Below, in pieces: positions 24,748-33,184 of a stretch of DNA of 64,000 bases. Location of the stretch: assembly GCA_023426545.1 (NCBI GenBank), contig JAFAAN010000171.1, positions 124,001-188,000 of the forward strand, given 5' to 3'. Each line of letters starts with the position of its first letter. Position 1 is the stretch's first letter. The stretch comes from Pseudomonadota bacterium (GTDB taxonomy: Bacteria > Myxococcota > Myxococcia > Myxococcales > Myxococcaceae). A model generated the notes under the pieces. That model did no database searches, was not told the DNA's origin, and worked only from the letters and a program-made list of their open reading frames with translations. The position numbers and the translations under genes were made by a program.

Positions 24748-26133
24748 CTACGGATTTCCCGCAGCAGCCGCTCTGCCGGGGGGGGAGGGGGCAGGCTCTG
24801 CGAGTCCGGGACGGAGCGGCACCACCAGGTCCAGCCATCGCGTGCGACGTAGCAGGTCGATACCGGCACAGTCCGCCGCCTGGAAGAGCGGCTCCAGTTG
24901 TTCGAAGCCAGGGGCTCGTGGGCCGTCCCACGTCTCGGTGTCACCGGAGATCATCACCCCGTGAACCGCGAGCGTGGTGTCCGCCAGCGTGAGCTCCGCC
25001 GGGTCCTTCGCGGGGCGGACGCCTCCCTTGCGCAGGCGCTCCAGCAGATGGGCGGTCACCATCCGGTCGATGGCTTCGTGGACGAGTGGCTCGGGGACCC
25101 GGAGCCGGGTTGCCAGCTCGCGTGGTGTGGGGGGCTGCAAACCGTCTACCCAGGCGAGGGTGGTCTCCTGGGCGACGCGAGCGGCGACCAGCTCGTACGC
25201 ACGAGGGTGGCTGCCAAAGGCGAACAGCGAGTCCCGGAAGGCGGCGTGCTCCACGGCATATGAGAGCCTCGCTCCGAAGAGCAGCAGCAGCCAGCTGACG
25301 TAGACCCATGCCAGGAACATGGGCAATGCGCCGAGCGATGCGTAGAGCGGGTTGTACTGGAAGCTGCGCTCCGCGAAGGCGGCGTACACCTGCTTGGCCA
25401 ACATCCACCCCAGGCCGGCCACCAGCCCGCCCGCGACGGCCGAGCGCACGCGGACATGGGAGTAGGGCGTCCAGTAGTAGAGCAGCGTCAGGCTGGCCAC
25501 CGCCATGAGGGTGGTGCCCAGGAGGATGAAGGCGTTGGCATGGGGGGCGTGGCTCTGCAGGAACACGCGCACCTTGCTCGTGCCGGAGAAGGACACCGCG
25601 AGGAAGAAGGGCCCCAGGAGCAGGAGGCCCGAGTAGATGAGCAGGCGGATACGCCAGGGGCGCTGGCGCCGGATGCCCCACAGCTCGTTCACCGCGCCGT
25701 CGAGCTGCCGGAGCAGGGAGCCCGCGGATAACAGCACCGCGAGGAAGCCCACGCTGCCGATGGCGATGGTGTTGCTGGGGTGCAGGAACCGGTCGAGGAA
25801 CGCGGAGGACTTGCCTCGCACGCCCGGGTCGAGCACCTCGCTGACGACGAAGCGGAGCTTCTCCTTGAACTCCTCTTGATGGAACGCGGTCATCAGCACC
25901 AACGCCACCGTCAGCAGAGGCACCAGGGAGAACATGCTCACATAGGTGAGTGCGGCGGCCCTCAGCCGGAGGTTCTCTCCGCGAAAGCCCTGGGCCACTG
26001 TCTTCGCGGCCAGGAAGGTGTCCGTCGCGAACAGCCCCAGGGAGGTGTTCCGCACGGGCGCCCAGAGCCGGGCCGCCTGGGTGGCCAGCTTCGCGCGGAT
26101 GCTGCGGAGCCACGGCAGGCGCGTCACCGTCAC
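24748..26133 (-). CDS. YihY/BrkB family membrane protein with C-terminal winged-helix-like domain
   Basis: 461 residues from GTG 26133, with GAGGGG just upstream. The first 320 residues carry about six membrane helices and family segments such as RGENLRLRAAALTYVSMFSL and LDGAVNELWGIRRQRPWR. These proteins were once called RNase BN but are uncharacterised inner-membrane proteins. Beyond the membrane part, about residues 325-400 look like a winged helix (PTPRELATRLRVPEPLVHEA), followed by about 60 more soluble residues. Confidence 0.85.
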   Translation of the reverse strand: MTVTRLPWLRSIRAKLATQAARLWAPVRNTSLGLFATDTFLAAKTVAQGFRGENLRLRAAALTYVSMFSLVPLLTVALVLMTAFHQEEFKEKLRFVVSEVLDPGVRGKSSAFLDRFLHPSNTIAIGSVGFLAVLLSAGSLLRQLDGAVNELWGIRRQRPWRIRLLIYSGLLLLGPFFLAVSFSGTSKVRVFLQSHAPHANAFILLGTTLMAVASLTLLYYWTPYSHVRVRSAVAGGLVAGLGWMLAKQVYAAFAERSFQYNPLYASLGALPMFLAWVYVSWLLLLFGARLSYAVEHAAFRDSLFAFGSHPRAYELVAARVAQETTLAWVDGLQPPTPRELATRLRVPEPLVHEAIDRMVTAHLLERLRKGGVRPAKDPAELTLADTTLAVHGVMISGDTETWDGPRAPGFEQLEPLFQAADCAGIDLLRRTRWLDLVVPLRPGLAEPAPSPPGRAAAAGNP

Positions 26134-26620
26134 AAGGGCCCCTCAGACGTTCCACCCGCGGCAGGCGCGAGCCTGGCGGTGGCGGAGGGAACGTTGCCCG
26201 CGATGGGGCGATACGTGCCGATGTGCGAGGAGATCATCCGTGTGACATGGCCGGCCGGCCTCGAAGGCGGACCACGCCCCGAGGGATGGGGACCCACGCT
26301 AGCCAATCCGTGGCGGCGAGAGCCAGCCCACCTTTGATTGAGGTGGCGTGCCCGCGTACACAAGCCGACACGATGCTGATGCGAGCGTGCATCCGACTCC
26401 AGCCATTGGCGGTGCGGGGCCGGTGCGCCTCTACGCCGAAGCTTGTGCCCGCGCGGCGTGCCCTGGCCCGCAGTGCCCCGGTCCCCTCGCCGCTCCGCAC
26501 CAGCGCGGGACTGCCGCCGCGTGTGGCAACAGCCCTGCGCGTGGTGGCGTTCGCCGGTTCCGGCCCGCGAAGACGCGAGCAGGGCCCAGTACCGGGCGTC
26601 ACTACGGCCGCTGGGGCGGC
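26134..26620. other. Gene-free interval between RNase E/G and YihY genes
   Basis: About 487 bp. Open frames exist on both strands but have Arg/Pro/Ala-rich shadow composition and no ribosome-binding site. The left part should hold the promoter of the YihY gene; no clear -35/-10 pair is seen. The right edge holds a hairpin after the RNase gene. Confidence 0.5.
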
Positions 26621-26629
26621 TCAGGCCGT
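26604..26629 (-). terminator. Possible terminator of RNase E/G gene
   Basis: ACGGCC (26604-26609) and GGCCGT (26624-26629) pair perfectly around a 14-nt loop that includes the RNase E/G stop codon. Confidence 0.35.
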
Positions 26630-29371
26630 TCCGTTGCCGGAGCCTTCAGTCCCGCCGCTGGAAGACGGCGGAGTAGGGGGCGTCGAGCCACCAGAGCCCT
26701 CGCCTCCACCCGACGGGGCCGTGCTCTGGGCCCCGCCGCGCTCACCCCGGTCTCCGCGACGCTCCCCGCGTTCATGTCGCTCGCCGCGCTCGGACTTGTC
26801 GCCGCGCTCGCCGCGCTCTGAGCGCTCGCCACGCTCGGACTTGTCGCCGCGTTCGGAGCGCTCACCACGCTCGGAGCGCTCGCCGCCGCGCTCACCACGG
26901 GGGCGGTCGCTGCCACGGCCCTCACGGCGACCCTCACGCCGGTCACCGCCGCGCTCACCGCGCTCTCCACCCCGGTCACCACGCTCTCCACCCCGGTCCC
27001 TACCACCGCCACCGCTACCGCCGCGCCGGCCCTGCTCCTGGCGTCCGTAGCCACCGCCGTTGGCGTCGGGCTTGCGCTGCTGCATGGCCAGCTCGCCATC
27101 ACCCGAGCCGGGGGACGAAGCCACCTTGTGCTCGGGCCCCGTGGCAGAGCGCCCGTAGATGTCGTACTGCTCGCGGTGGTAGTTCTGCTGCGCCTTGACC
27201 TGGATGGACTTGTTGTACCGGTCCATCAGGTGCCGCAGCTCGTTGCGCTCCTCACCCTGGAGCAGGCGCGCGACCTCCGCGTTGCAGTTGATGACCAGCG
27301 TGGAGTCCTTGTAGCCCGGTGCCTCGCGGCGAATCTCCCGGAAGATTTCGTACGCCACGGTGGTGGCCGTCTTCACGAAGCCGTTGCCGTCGCAGTACGG
27401 GCAGTCCTCATGGAGCACGCGGCCGATGGACTCGCGCACGCGCTTGCGCGTCATCTCCACGAGGCCCAGCTCGGAGATGCGCAGCACGTTCGTCTTCGCC
27501 TTGTCGCGCCCCAGGGCTTCCTGGAGCGACTTGAAGACCTTGTCTCGGTTCTGCGCCTTCTCCATGTCGATGAAGTCGCAGATGATGATGCCGCCGATGT
27601 TCCGCAGCCGGAGCTGGTAGACGATTTCCTTCGCCGCCTCGACGTTGATCTTGGTGATGGTCTCCTCGAGGCTCTTCTTGCCGACGTAGCGGCCCGAGTT
27701 GACGTCGATGGCGGTGAGCGCCTCGGCCTGGTCGATGATGAGGTAGCCGCCGCTCTTCAGCCACACCTTGCGCTGGGTGGCGCGCTGGAGCTCCTGCTCG
27801 ATGCCGTACGCGTCGAAGACGGTGTCGTCGCCCTCGTGTAGCGACACCCTGTCTCGCAGCGCCGGGTCCTGCGCGGTGACGAAGCCGAGGATGCGCTCGT
27901 ACTCCTCGCGGTCGTCGACGACGAGCTTCTCCACGTCGTGCGCGAAGAGGTCGCGCGTGGCGCGCAGGATGAGGTCCAGGTCCGGGTGCAGGAGGCCGGG
28001 GCCGCCGCGCTTCTCGTTCTTGCGCACCACCTGGTTCCACACCTCGATGAGGAACCGGATGTCGCTCTCGAGCTTCTCCTGCGGCACGTTCTCCGCGACC
28101 GTGCGGACGATGAAGCCCGTGCCGGGCGGGCGCAGGCGGTCCACGATTTCGCGCAGGCGCCGGCGCTCCTTCTCGTTGGAGATGCGGCGGCTGATGCCCA
28201 CGTGGTCCACCGTGGGCATGAACACCAGGTGACGGCCGGGGATGGAGATGTGCGAGGTGAGCCGCGCGCCTTTGGTGCCGATGGGGTCCTTGGAAATCTG
28301 GACCACGACCTCCTGGCCCACCTTCAGCAAGTCCTCAATCTTGTCCGTCCGGCGCGGCTTGGCCTTCTCCTTCTCCTCCTCGCGCTTGTCGCCGCGGCGC
28401 TTCTCCTCCTGAGGCCGGCGGCCCTTGTCCTTCTCGCGCTCCTTGTCCCGGCTCCGAGGCTCGCGTGCCTCCCGGGCCTCGCGCGGCGTGCGCCGCTCAC
28501 CGGAGACCTCGACGGGGTGGGCGGCCTCCGCGCCGACGGGCGGGGGGATGATGTCTCCCAGCGCCGCCGCCGCGGGGGGCGGTGGCTCGATGGACAGGGC
28601 ACCCACATCGCCGTCGCCGGAGGGGCTCGGGACCACCTCCGCTGCGACAGTGGCGGGCTCGGAAGCCGCCACGAGGGCGACCGCGGCCTCGGAAGACGTC
28701 TCCGGCTGCGCGGCTGGTGCCTCGCCGTGCTGCGCCGAAACCTCCGTCTCGGCCTGCACCTCGGAGACGACGGGCGCGCCGCCCTCGGCCAGCGCCTGCT
28801 CAGGCGCCGCAGGCGTCTCGGACGTCACCACCACTGCTTCGGCCGACCCGGCCGGCTCGTTGGACTCCTGCGCCTCCACGACGGCCGCGGCCTCCGGCGC
28901 CTCCTCGTGCGCCGGGGTCACCGATGGGGCGTTGGCCGCCAGCTCCATGATGGTGTCGCGCGGCAGCGACTCGGTGCGCGTCGGGGCGGACTCGACCTGG
29001 ACCTCCTCGGCCTCCAGCTCGGCGTGCCGCGGGGCGTGGTGGGCGGCCGCCTCGGCGGCCTCGGCCTCGAACTCCGAGGGGACGTCTGGCGCGTCCTCGT
29101 GCTCGCCCTCGGTCAGCTCGAACTGCGCGCGCGCGAAGTCCGGGTCGTAGACGACATCACTGACATAGAGGAAGGCGGCCTTCTCCAGGCCGATGTCCAC
29201 GAAGGCGGCCTGCATGCCGGGGAGCACCCGGACGACCCGGCCCTTGTAGATGTTTCCGACGACGCCTTTGTCCTTCTTACGCTCGAGGTAGAACTCCGCG
29301 ATGTGTCCGCTCTCGACGAGCGCGACGCGCGTCTCGCGACCCGCGGCGTTGATGACCAGGATGCTGCTCAT
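26621..29371 (-). CDS. rne: Ribonuclease E/G
   Basis: 916 residues. The catalytic core (about 343-790) is complete: the metal-binding Asp residues lie in TAIDVNSGR and CDFIDMEKAQ, and the Zn-link CxxC is in CPYCDGNG. The enzyme cuts single-stranded RNA and starts mRNA decay and rRNA maturation. The S1 domain begins at residues 35-77 (GVVGNIYKGRVVRVLPGMQA) but resumes only at about 343 (KIEDLLKVGQEVVVQISKDP). Between lie about 260 residues of Ala/Glu/Pro-rich and then charged sequence. The C-terminal tail of about 100 residues is RGG/RGE-rich and probably binds RNA or partners. Confidence 0.93.
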   Translation of the reverse strand: MSSILVINAAGRETRVALVESGHIAEFYLERKKDKGVVGNIYKGRVVRVLPGMQAAFVDIGLEKAAFLYVSDVVYDPDFARAQFELTEGEHEDAPDVPSEFEAEAAEAAAHHAPRHAELEAEEVQVESAPTRTESLPRDTIMELAANAPSVTPAHEEAPEAAAVVEAQESNEPAGSAEAVVVTSETPAAPEQALAEGGAPVVSEVQAETEVSAQHGEAPAAQPETSSEAAVALVAASEPATVAAEVVPSPSGDGDVGALSIEPPPPAAAALGDIIPPPVGAEAAHPVEVSGERRTPREAREAREPRSRDKEREKDKGRRPQEEKRRGDKREEEKEKAKPRRTDKIEDLLKVGQEVVVQISKDPIGTKGARLTSHISIPGRHLVFMPTVDHVGISRRISNEKERRRLREIVDRLRPPGTGFIVRTVAENVPQEKLESDIRFLIEVWNQVVRKNEKRGGPGLLHPDLDLILRATRDLFAHDVEKLVVDDREEYERILGFVTAQDPALRDRVSLHEGDDTVFDAYGIEQELQRATQRKVWLKSGGYLIIDQAEALTAIDVNSGRYVGKKSLEETITKINVEAAKEIVYQLRLRNIGGIIICDFIDMEKAQNRDKVFKSLQEALGRDKAKTNVLRISELGLVEMTRKRVRESIGRVLHEDCPYCDGNGFVKTATTVAYEIFREIRREAPGYKDSTLVINCNAEVARLLQGEERNELRHLMDRYNKSIQVKAQQNYHREQYDIYGRSATGPEHKVASSPGSGDGELAMQQRKPDANGGGYGRQEQGRRGGSGGGGRDRGGERGDRGGERGERGGDRREGRREGRGSDRPRGERGGERSERGERSERGDKSERGERSERGERGDKSERGERHERGERRGDRGERGGAQSTAPSGGGEGSGGSTPPTPPSSSGGTEGSGNGTA
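26735..27035 (-). repeat. Arg-Gly-Gly / Arg-Gly-Glu coding repeats in the RNase E/G tail
   Basis: Short imperfect repeats encode RGGERG, SERGERSERG and DKSERGE units over about 100 codons. On the DNA this gives runs of cgctcaccgcgctc-like 12-18 bp direct repeats that may vary between strains. Confidence 0.65.
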
Positions 29372-29922
29372 GGATGAATCCTGCTGGCGCGCGCGGTAGG
29401 GCGGACCTCACCGGACGGGCGGCGGCGAGACGCCGGGCCTCCGTGCGCGCTGCGAAGGGAGAGGCGGCCTCCGGCAGGCCTTCAGCGCGCGAGGCCTGCC
29501 CGGACAGACCGGGTGCGGCTGGGGGCGCGTTGTCGAGGACCGAGGGGACCACCGCCTGCTCCTCCGAGTTCATGGGCGCCCCGCATTGCGACCGGCACCG
29601 TGCCGGGCGAGGCCTTGTCTTCACTTCGCGTTCGAGCTTCCCCACGACGCGCGTGCCACCCGCTCTTCTATCCACACCCGGTCGATGCCCATCGTGGGCC
29701 ACCTTGGGGGGGCGACTGGAGCCTCGGTGCAGCAGGCGCGCCGGGAGGCGCCGGGAACGCAACCCGTCAAAATCCCTACCGGACGTTGACCCCCGACGAC
29801 GCGGGGCGTCACACAACCGTCCAGAAACACGGAGAGTTTTCCATGGCCCCCCGGGTGTGTAAAGCCGAGAAACGGCTTCCATCCACTGTCAGGCAGATGC
29901 CGGACCGCTACCCAGCGGGGCA
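29372..29922. other. Gene-free interval upstream of RNase E/G
   Basis: About 550 bp with no convincing gene. It should contain the RNase E/G promoter and a long 5' leader. RNase E leaders are often sites of autoregulation, but I see no specific element. The right end contains a candidate terminator for the ligA operon. Confidence 0.5.
29862..29878 (-). terminator. Possible terminator of the ligA-acylphosphatase-DUF3052 operon
   Basis: On the minus strand AAGCCG, a 5-nt loop TTTCT and CGGCTT form a perfect 6-bp hairpin about 45 bp after the DUF3052 stop, followed by TAC. Confidence 0.35.
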
Positions 29923-30366
29923 TCAGGCCTGGGCGGGGGCCTGCTTGCGCTCTCCGGGCTTGTCCAGGCGCCCCCGGGGCCGCCGCACCAGCCGCAGGCC
30001 CGTCCAGGTCGCGTCGATGGTGCAGATTTTGTTGTCCACCAGACCGATGTCCAGGGCCGCATGGCGGACGAAGTCCTCGGAGAGGCCCCGGCGGATGCCT
30101 TCCCCGCCGGGCCAGCACACCCAGATGCCGCCCGTGAGCGCCATGGCGCGGGCGAGCGCGGGCAGCCGCTGCACCAGCTCCTGGGGGTCCTGGGTGAAGA
30201 AGAGGATGACATCCAGGCCCGTCACCGCGGTGATGAGGAACTCCACCCCGTCCGGCAGCGGGTTGAGCTTCTGCACGAAGCCCCGCGGCGGGTTGATGAC
30301 GGAGACCTTGGACCCGGCCCGGATGCCCAACATCGCCGGGAGGGAGGCCAGCGCATAGGGCGTCAT
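29923..30366 (-). CDS. DUF3052 family protein
   Basis: 147 residues from ATG 30366, which overlaps the acylphosphatase stop (ATGA). Features of DUF3052 are present: LGIRAGSKVSVINPPRGF, then GLDVILFFTQDPQELVQRLP, GGIWVCWPGG and VDNKICTIDATWTGLRLVRR. The pattern resembles a methyltransferase-like Rossmann remnant without a recognisable cofactor motif. The last 15 residues are a charged tail. Function unknown. Third gene of a ligA-acylphosphatase-DUF3052 operon. Confidence 0.8.
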   Translation of the reverse strand: MTPYALASLPAMLGIRAGSKVSVINPPRGFVQKLNPLPDGVEFLITAVTGLDVILFFTQDPQELVQRLPALARAMALTGGIWVCWPGGEGIRRGLSEDFVRHAALDIGLVDNKICTIDATWTGLRLVRRPRGRLDKPGERKQAPAQA

Positions 30367-30650
30367 GATGTGCGCTCCACGTTGAATTGACGGAACTCGC
30401 CGGTGGCCTCGCCATCCGTGCGCTGAACGCCCGCCACCCGGGCTTGCGGCGGACCGCGATGACACCAGCGGATGAACTCCTCGAGCACGGCGGGCTCACC
30501 CTCCACGACGGCCTCCACGGCCCCGTCCGGCCGGTTGCGCACCCAGCCTGTCAGGCCCAGGCGCGTGGCTTCCACGCGGGCGCTCTCCCGGAAGAAGACG
30601 CCTTGCACCTTTCCCTCGATGCGCAGCGAAGCTCGCCGCGTGCCACTCAT
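30363..30650 (-). CDS. acyP: Acylphosphatase
   Basis: About 95 residues. The phosphate-binding loop GKVQGVFFR with its catalytic Arg and the catalytic Asn in GWVRNRPDG are both present, so the enzyme should hydrolyse acyl phosphates. The domain has the usual ferredoxin-like length. ATG 30650 (MSGTRRASLRIEG) is preferred; ATG 30662 is also possible but follows its GAGG without a spacer. It begins only a few bases after the ligA stop and overlaps the DUF3052 gene by 4 nt. Confidence 0.92.
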   Translation of the reverse strand: MSGTRRASLRIEGKVQGVFFRESARVEATRLGLTGWVRNRPDGAVEAVVEGEPAVLEEFIRWCHRGPPQARVAGVQRTDGEATGEFRQFNVERTS

Positions 30651-30665
30651 GGACCGCCCCATCCT

Positions 30666-32684
30666 CTAGGCGCCGGCCTGCAGCATCTGCAGGAACGCCT
30701 GCTCGTCCAGGATTCTTACCCCGAGTTCCTGGGCCTTCTTCAGCTTGCTGCCCGCATCCTCGCCCGCCACGACAAAATCGGTCTTGCGCGAGACACTTCC
30801 GGCGACCTTGCCGCCCCGCCGCTCGACCTCTTCCTTGGCCTGCTCCCGAGTCATACCCGTCATCGCGCCGGTGAGCACCACCGACTTGCCCAGGAAGGGC
30901 CCCCCCGTGGCGACCTGGGGCGCCGCGGGCTTCACGCCGGCCGCCAGCAGGGCGCGAATGGCCTCCTGGTTCTGGGGCTCCTGGAAGAAGGTGTGGATGA
31001 CCTGGGCCATGATAGGGCCCACGTCCTTCACCCGGGAGATGTCCTCCAGGCTCGCGGTGAACAGCTGCTCCGCCTGCGGGAAGGCCTCCGCCAGCGCCTT
31101 GGCGGTGGCGTCCCCCACGTGACGGATGCCCAGGGCATAGAGGAAGCGGCGCTGCGTGGTCTGCTTGGAGCGCTCCAGCGCGGCGATGAGGTTGTCGGCG
31201 CTCTTGTCGCCCATGCGCTCCAGCGTCAGCAGCTTCTCCTTGGTGAGCGCGTAGAGGTCCGCGAACATCTTCACCATGCCGGTGGACACCAGCTGCGCGG
31301 CCAGCTTGTCGCCCAGGCCCTCGATGTCCATGGCCAGGCGGCTGGCGAAGTGGCGGATCTTCTCCACCAGCTGCGCGGGGCATGAAGCGCCGGTGCAGCG
31401 GATGATGGCGCCGTCCTCGTCCTTCACCGCCAGCGCGTGGCAGACGGGGCAGTGCTTGGGGAACTCGAACGGGGTGGCGGCGGCGGGGCGTTTGGACAGC
31501 ACCACGGAGACGACTTCCGGAATCACGTCGCCGGCGCGGCGCACGAAGACGGTGTCGCCCTTGCGCACGTCCTTGCGGCGCAGCTCGTCCTCGTTATGCA
31601 GGGTCGCGCGCGCCACCGTGACGCCGCCCACCTTTACCGGCTTGAGGTGCGCCACCGGCGTCAGCGCGCCGGTGCGGCCCACCTGGATGCCGATGTCCAG
31701 CACCTCCGTGGACTCCTCCTCGGGCGGGAACTTGTAGGCCACCGCCCAGCGCGGGCTCTTGGAGACGTGGCCCAGGCGCTTGCGCTGGTCCTCGTCGTTC
31801 ACCTTCACCACCATGCCGTCCACCTCGAAGGGCAGCTCGTGGCGGCCCTTGAGGGAGGCGTCATAGGCGGCGCGCACGCCCTCGAGCCCCTCGGCGAGGC
31901 GGTACTGGTTGATGGGCAGGCCCAGCGCCTTGAGGTACTCCAGCTTCTCGACGTGCGTCTTGTGGGCGGGCATGCCCTCGGTGGGGACGCACTCGTACAG
32001 GAAGACGGACAGGGGCCGGGACGCCGTCACCTTCGGGTCGAGCTGGCGCAGGCTGCCGGCAGCGGCGTTGCGCGGGTTGGCGAAGAGCGGCTCGCCTTCC
32101 TCCTCGCGCTTCTCGTTGAGCTTCTGGAAGTCCTTCTTGCGGATGAAGACCTCGCCGCGGACCTCGAGCACCTCCGGCACCTTCGCGCCGTCCTGGGGGA
32201 ACAGCGCCATGGGAAGGCTGCGGATGGTGCGCAGGTTGGAGGTGACGTCCTCGCCGGTGGTGCCGTCGCCCCGGGTGGCGCCCTGGACGAAGGTGCCCTT
32301 CTCGTAGCGCAGGGCGATGGCGAGCCCGTCCAGCTTGGGCTCGCAGACGTAGGTGATGGAGGGCAGGCCCAGCAGCTTGCGGACGCGCTCGTCGAACTCG
32401 ATGAGGCCCCGGTCCTCGAAGATGTTGGAGAGCGAGAGCATGGGCGCCCGGTGCACCACCTCGCCGAACTCCTCCGCCGGCGCGCCGCCCACGCGCTGGG
32501 TGGGCGAGTCGGGCGTCTGGAGGCTCGGATGCTTCGCCTCCAGGTCCTGCAGCTCGCGCATCAGTGTGTCGTATTGCGCGTCGCTGACCTCGGGCGAGTC
32601 GAGGACGTAGTAGCGGTAGTTGTGGTGCGCCAGCTCACGGTGGAGCTCACGGGCTCGGGCTGCGGCTTTCTGGAAGTCGTCCAC
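30666..32684 (-). CDS. ligA: NAD-dependent DNA ligase LigA
   Basis: 672 residues from GTG 32684, with AAGGA 8 nt upstream; this gives the standard LigA length. Domain Ia (NYRYYVLDSPEVSDAQYD) binds NAD. The adenylated Lys is at about 117 in CEPKLDG. The four-Cys zinc site is in CPVC...CTGASC. Helix-hairpin-helix repeats follow (MGDKSADNLIAALERSK, DVGPIMAQVI), and a C-terminal BRCT domain begins at about 590 (GKSVVLTGAMTGMTREQAKE). Joins Okazaki fragments. Longer N-terminal starts up to 32762 lack coding bias. Confidence 0.96.
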   Translation of the reverse strand: MDDFQKAAARARELHRELAHHNYRYYVLDSPEVSDAQYDTLMRELQDLEAKHPSLQTPDSPTQRVGGAPAEEFGEVVHRAPMLSLSNIFEDRGLIEFDERVRKLLGLPSITYVCEPKLDGLAIALRYEKGTFVQGATRGDGTTGEDVTSNLRTIRSLPMALFPQDGAKVPEVLEVRGEVFIRKKDFQKLNEKREEEGEPLFANPRNAAAGSLRQLDPKVTASRPLSVFLYECVPTEGMPAHKTHVEKLEYLKALGLPINQYRLAEGLEGVRAAYDASLKGRHELPFEVDGMVVKVNDEDQRKRLGHVSKSPRWAVAYKFPPEEESTEVLDIGIQVGRTGALTPVAHLKPVKVGGVTVARATLHNEDELRRKDVRKGDTVFVRRAGDVIPEVVSVVLSKRPAAATPFEFPKHCPVCHALAVKDEDGAIIRCTGASCPAQLVEKIRHFASRLAMDIEGLGDKLAAQLVSTGMVKMFADLYALTKEKLLTLERMGDKSADNLIAALERSKQTTQRRFLYALGIRHVGDATAKALAEAFPQAEQLFTASLEDISRVKDVGPIMAQVIHTFFQEPQNQEAIRALLAAGVKPAAPQVATGGPFLGKSVVLTGAMTGMTREQAKEEVERRGGKVAGSVSRKTDFVVAGEDAGSKLKKAQELGVRILDEQAFLQMLQAGA

Positions 32685-33184
32685 GGTCGCGGTCCTTACT
32701 CCAAAATCCGGCGCGGCGGTGCGTGCCGCGGGAGGCGCCACTCTAGGGGGCCCGACTGACAAGGTCCGGTCGCTGTCTGGGCGTGAACCCCGTCCGGGGG
32801 GATGGGGGACCGGGAGGGCCGGGGGCTGTCGCTGGGAGTGGCGATGTCCACGCGGCGACCTGCCGGGTCCTTGGCGGGGGCGGAAATGGGACGGCCCCGC
32901 ACGCGTGTTGGTCTGCAGGAAGCGACGGAATCGAGGACCTCAAGATGCCTTGACAGGCCCAGAGGCCGTCAATAACGTCCCTTGCGGTTCATGGCGCAGG
33001 CGTATCCGACGGCGCCGTCTCTTCTCCCAACCACAAGGCTCACGCCCGCGCAGTCCCAACCAGGGGATTCCGGCGGGGCCGTCCTCCTGGAAGGTGCTTC
33101 CGAGGGCAGCGCGGACGTTTCTCCCCCCGCCATACCACCCGTCCGAGTCCTCGGGCGCTCCATTCCTCCCCAAGCGTTACACAC
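32685..33184. other. Divergent ligA-rho intergenic region
   Basis: About 500 bp. The left part should carry the ligA promoter. The right 200 bp are probably the rho leader, pyrimidine-rich in places, downstream of the promoter at 32950. No protein-coding frame is convincing. Confidence 0.5.
32950..32978 (+). promoter_or_regulatory. Candidate sigma70 promoter of rho
   Basis: A perfect TTGACA (32950-32955) is followed after 17 bp by TAACGT (32973-32978). Transcription from here would give rho a leader of about 200 nt, in line with the long autoregulatory leaders of rho genes in other bacteria. Confidence 0.45.

Noticed and set aside
26234..26602. Short minus-strand open frame upstream of the YihY gene region
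   Set aside because: Arg/Ala-rich, no ribosome-binding site, no recognisable domain; treated as intergenic.
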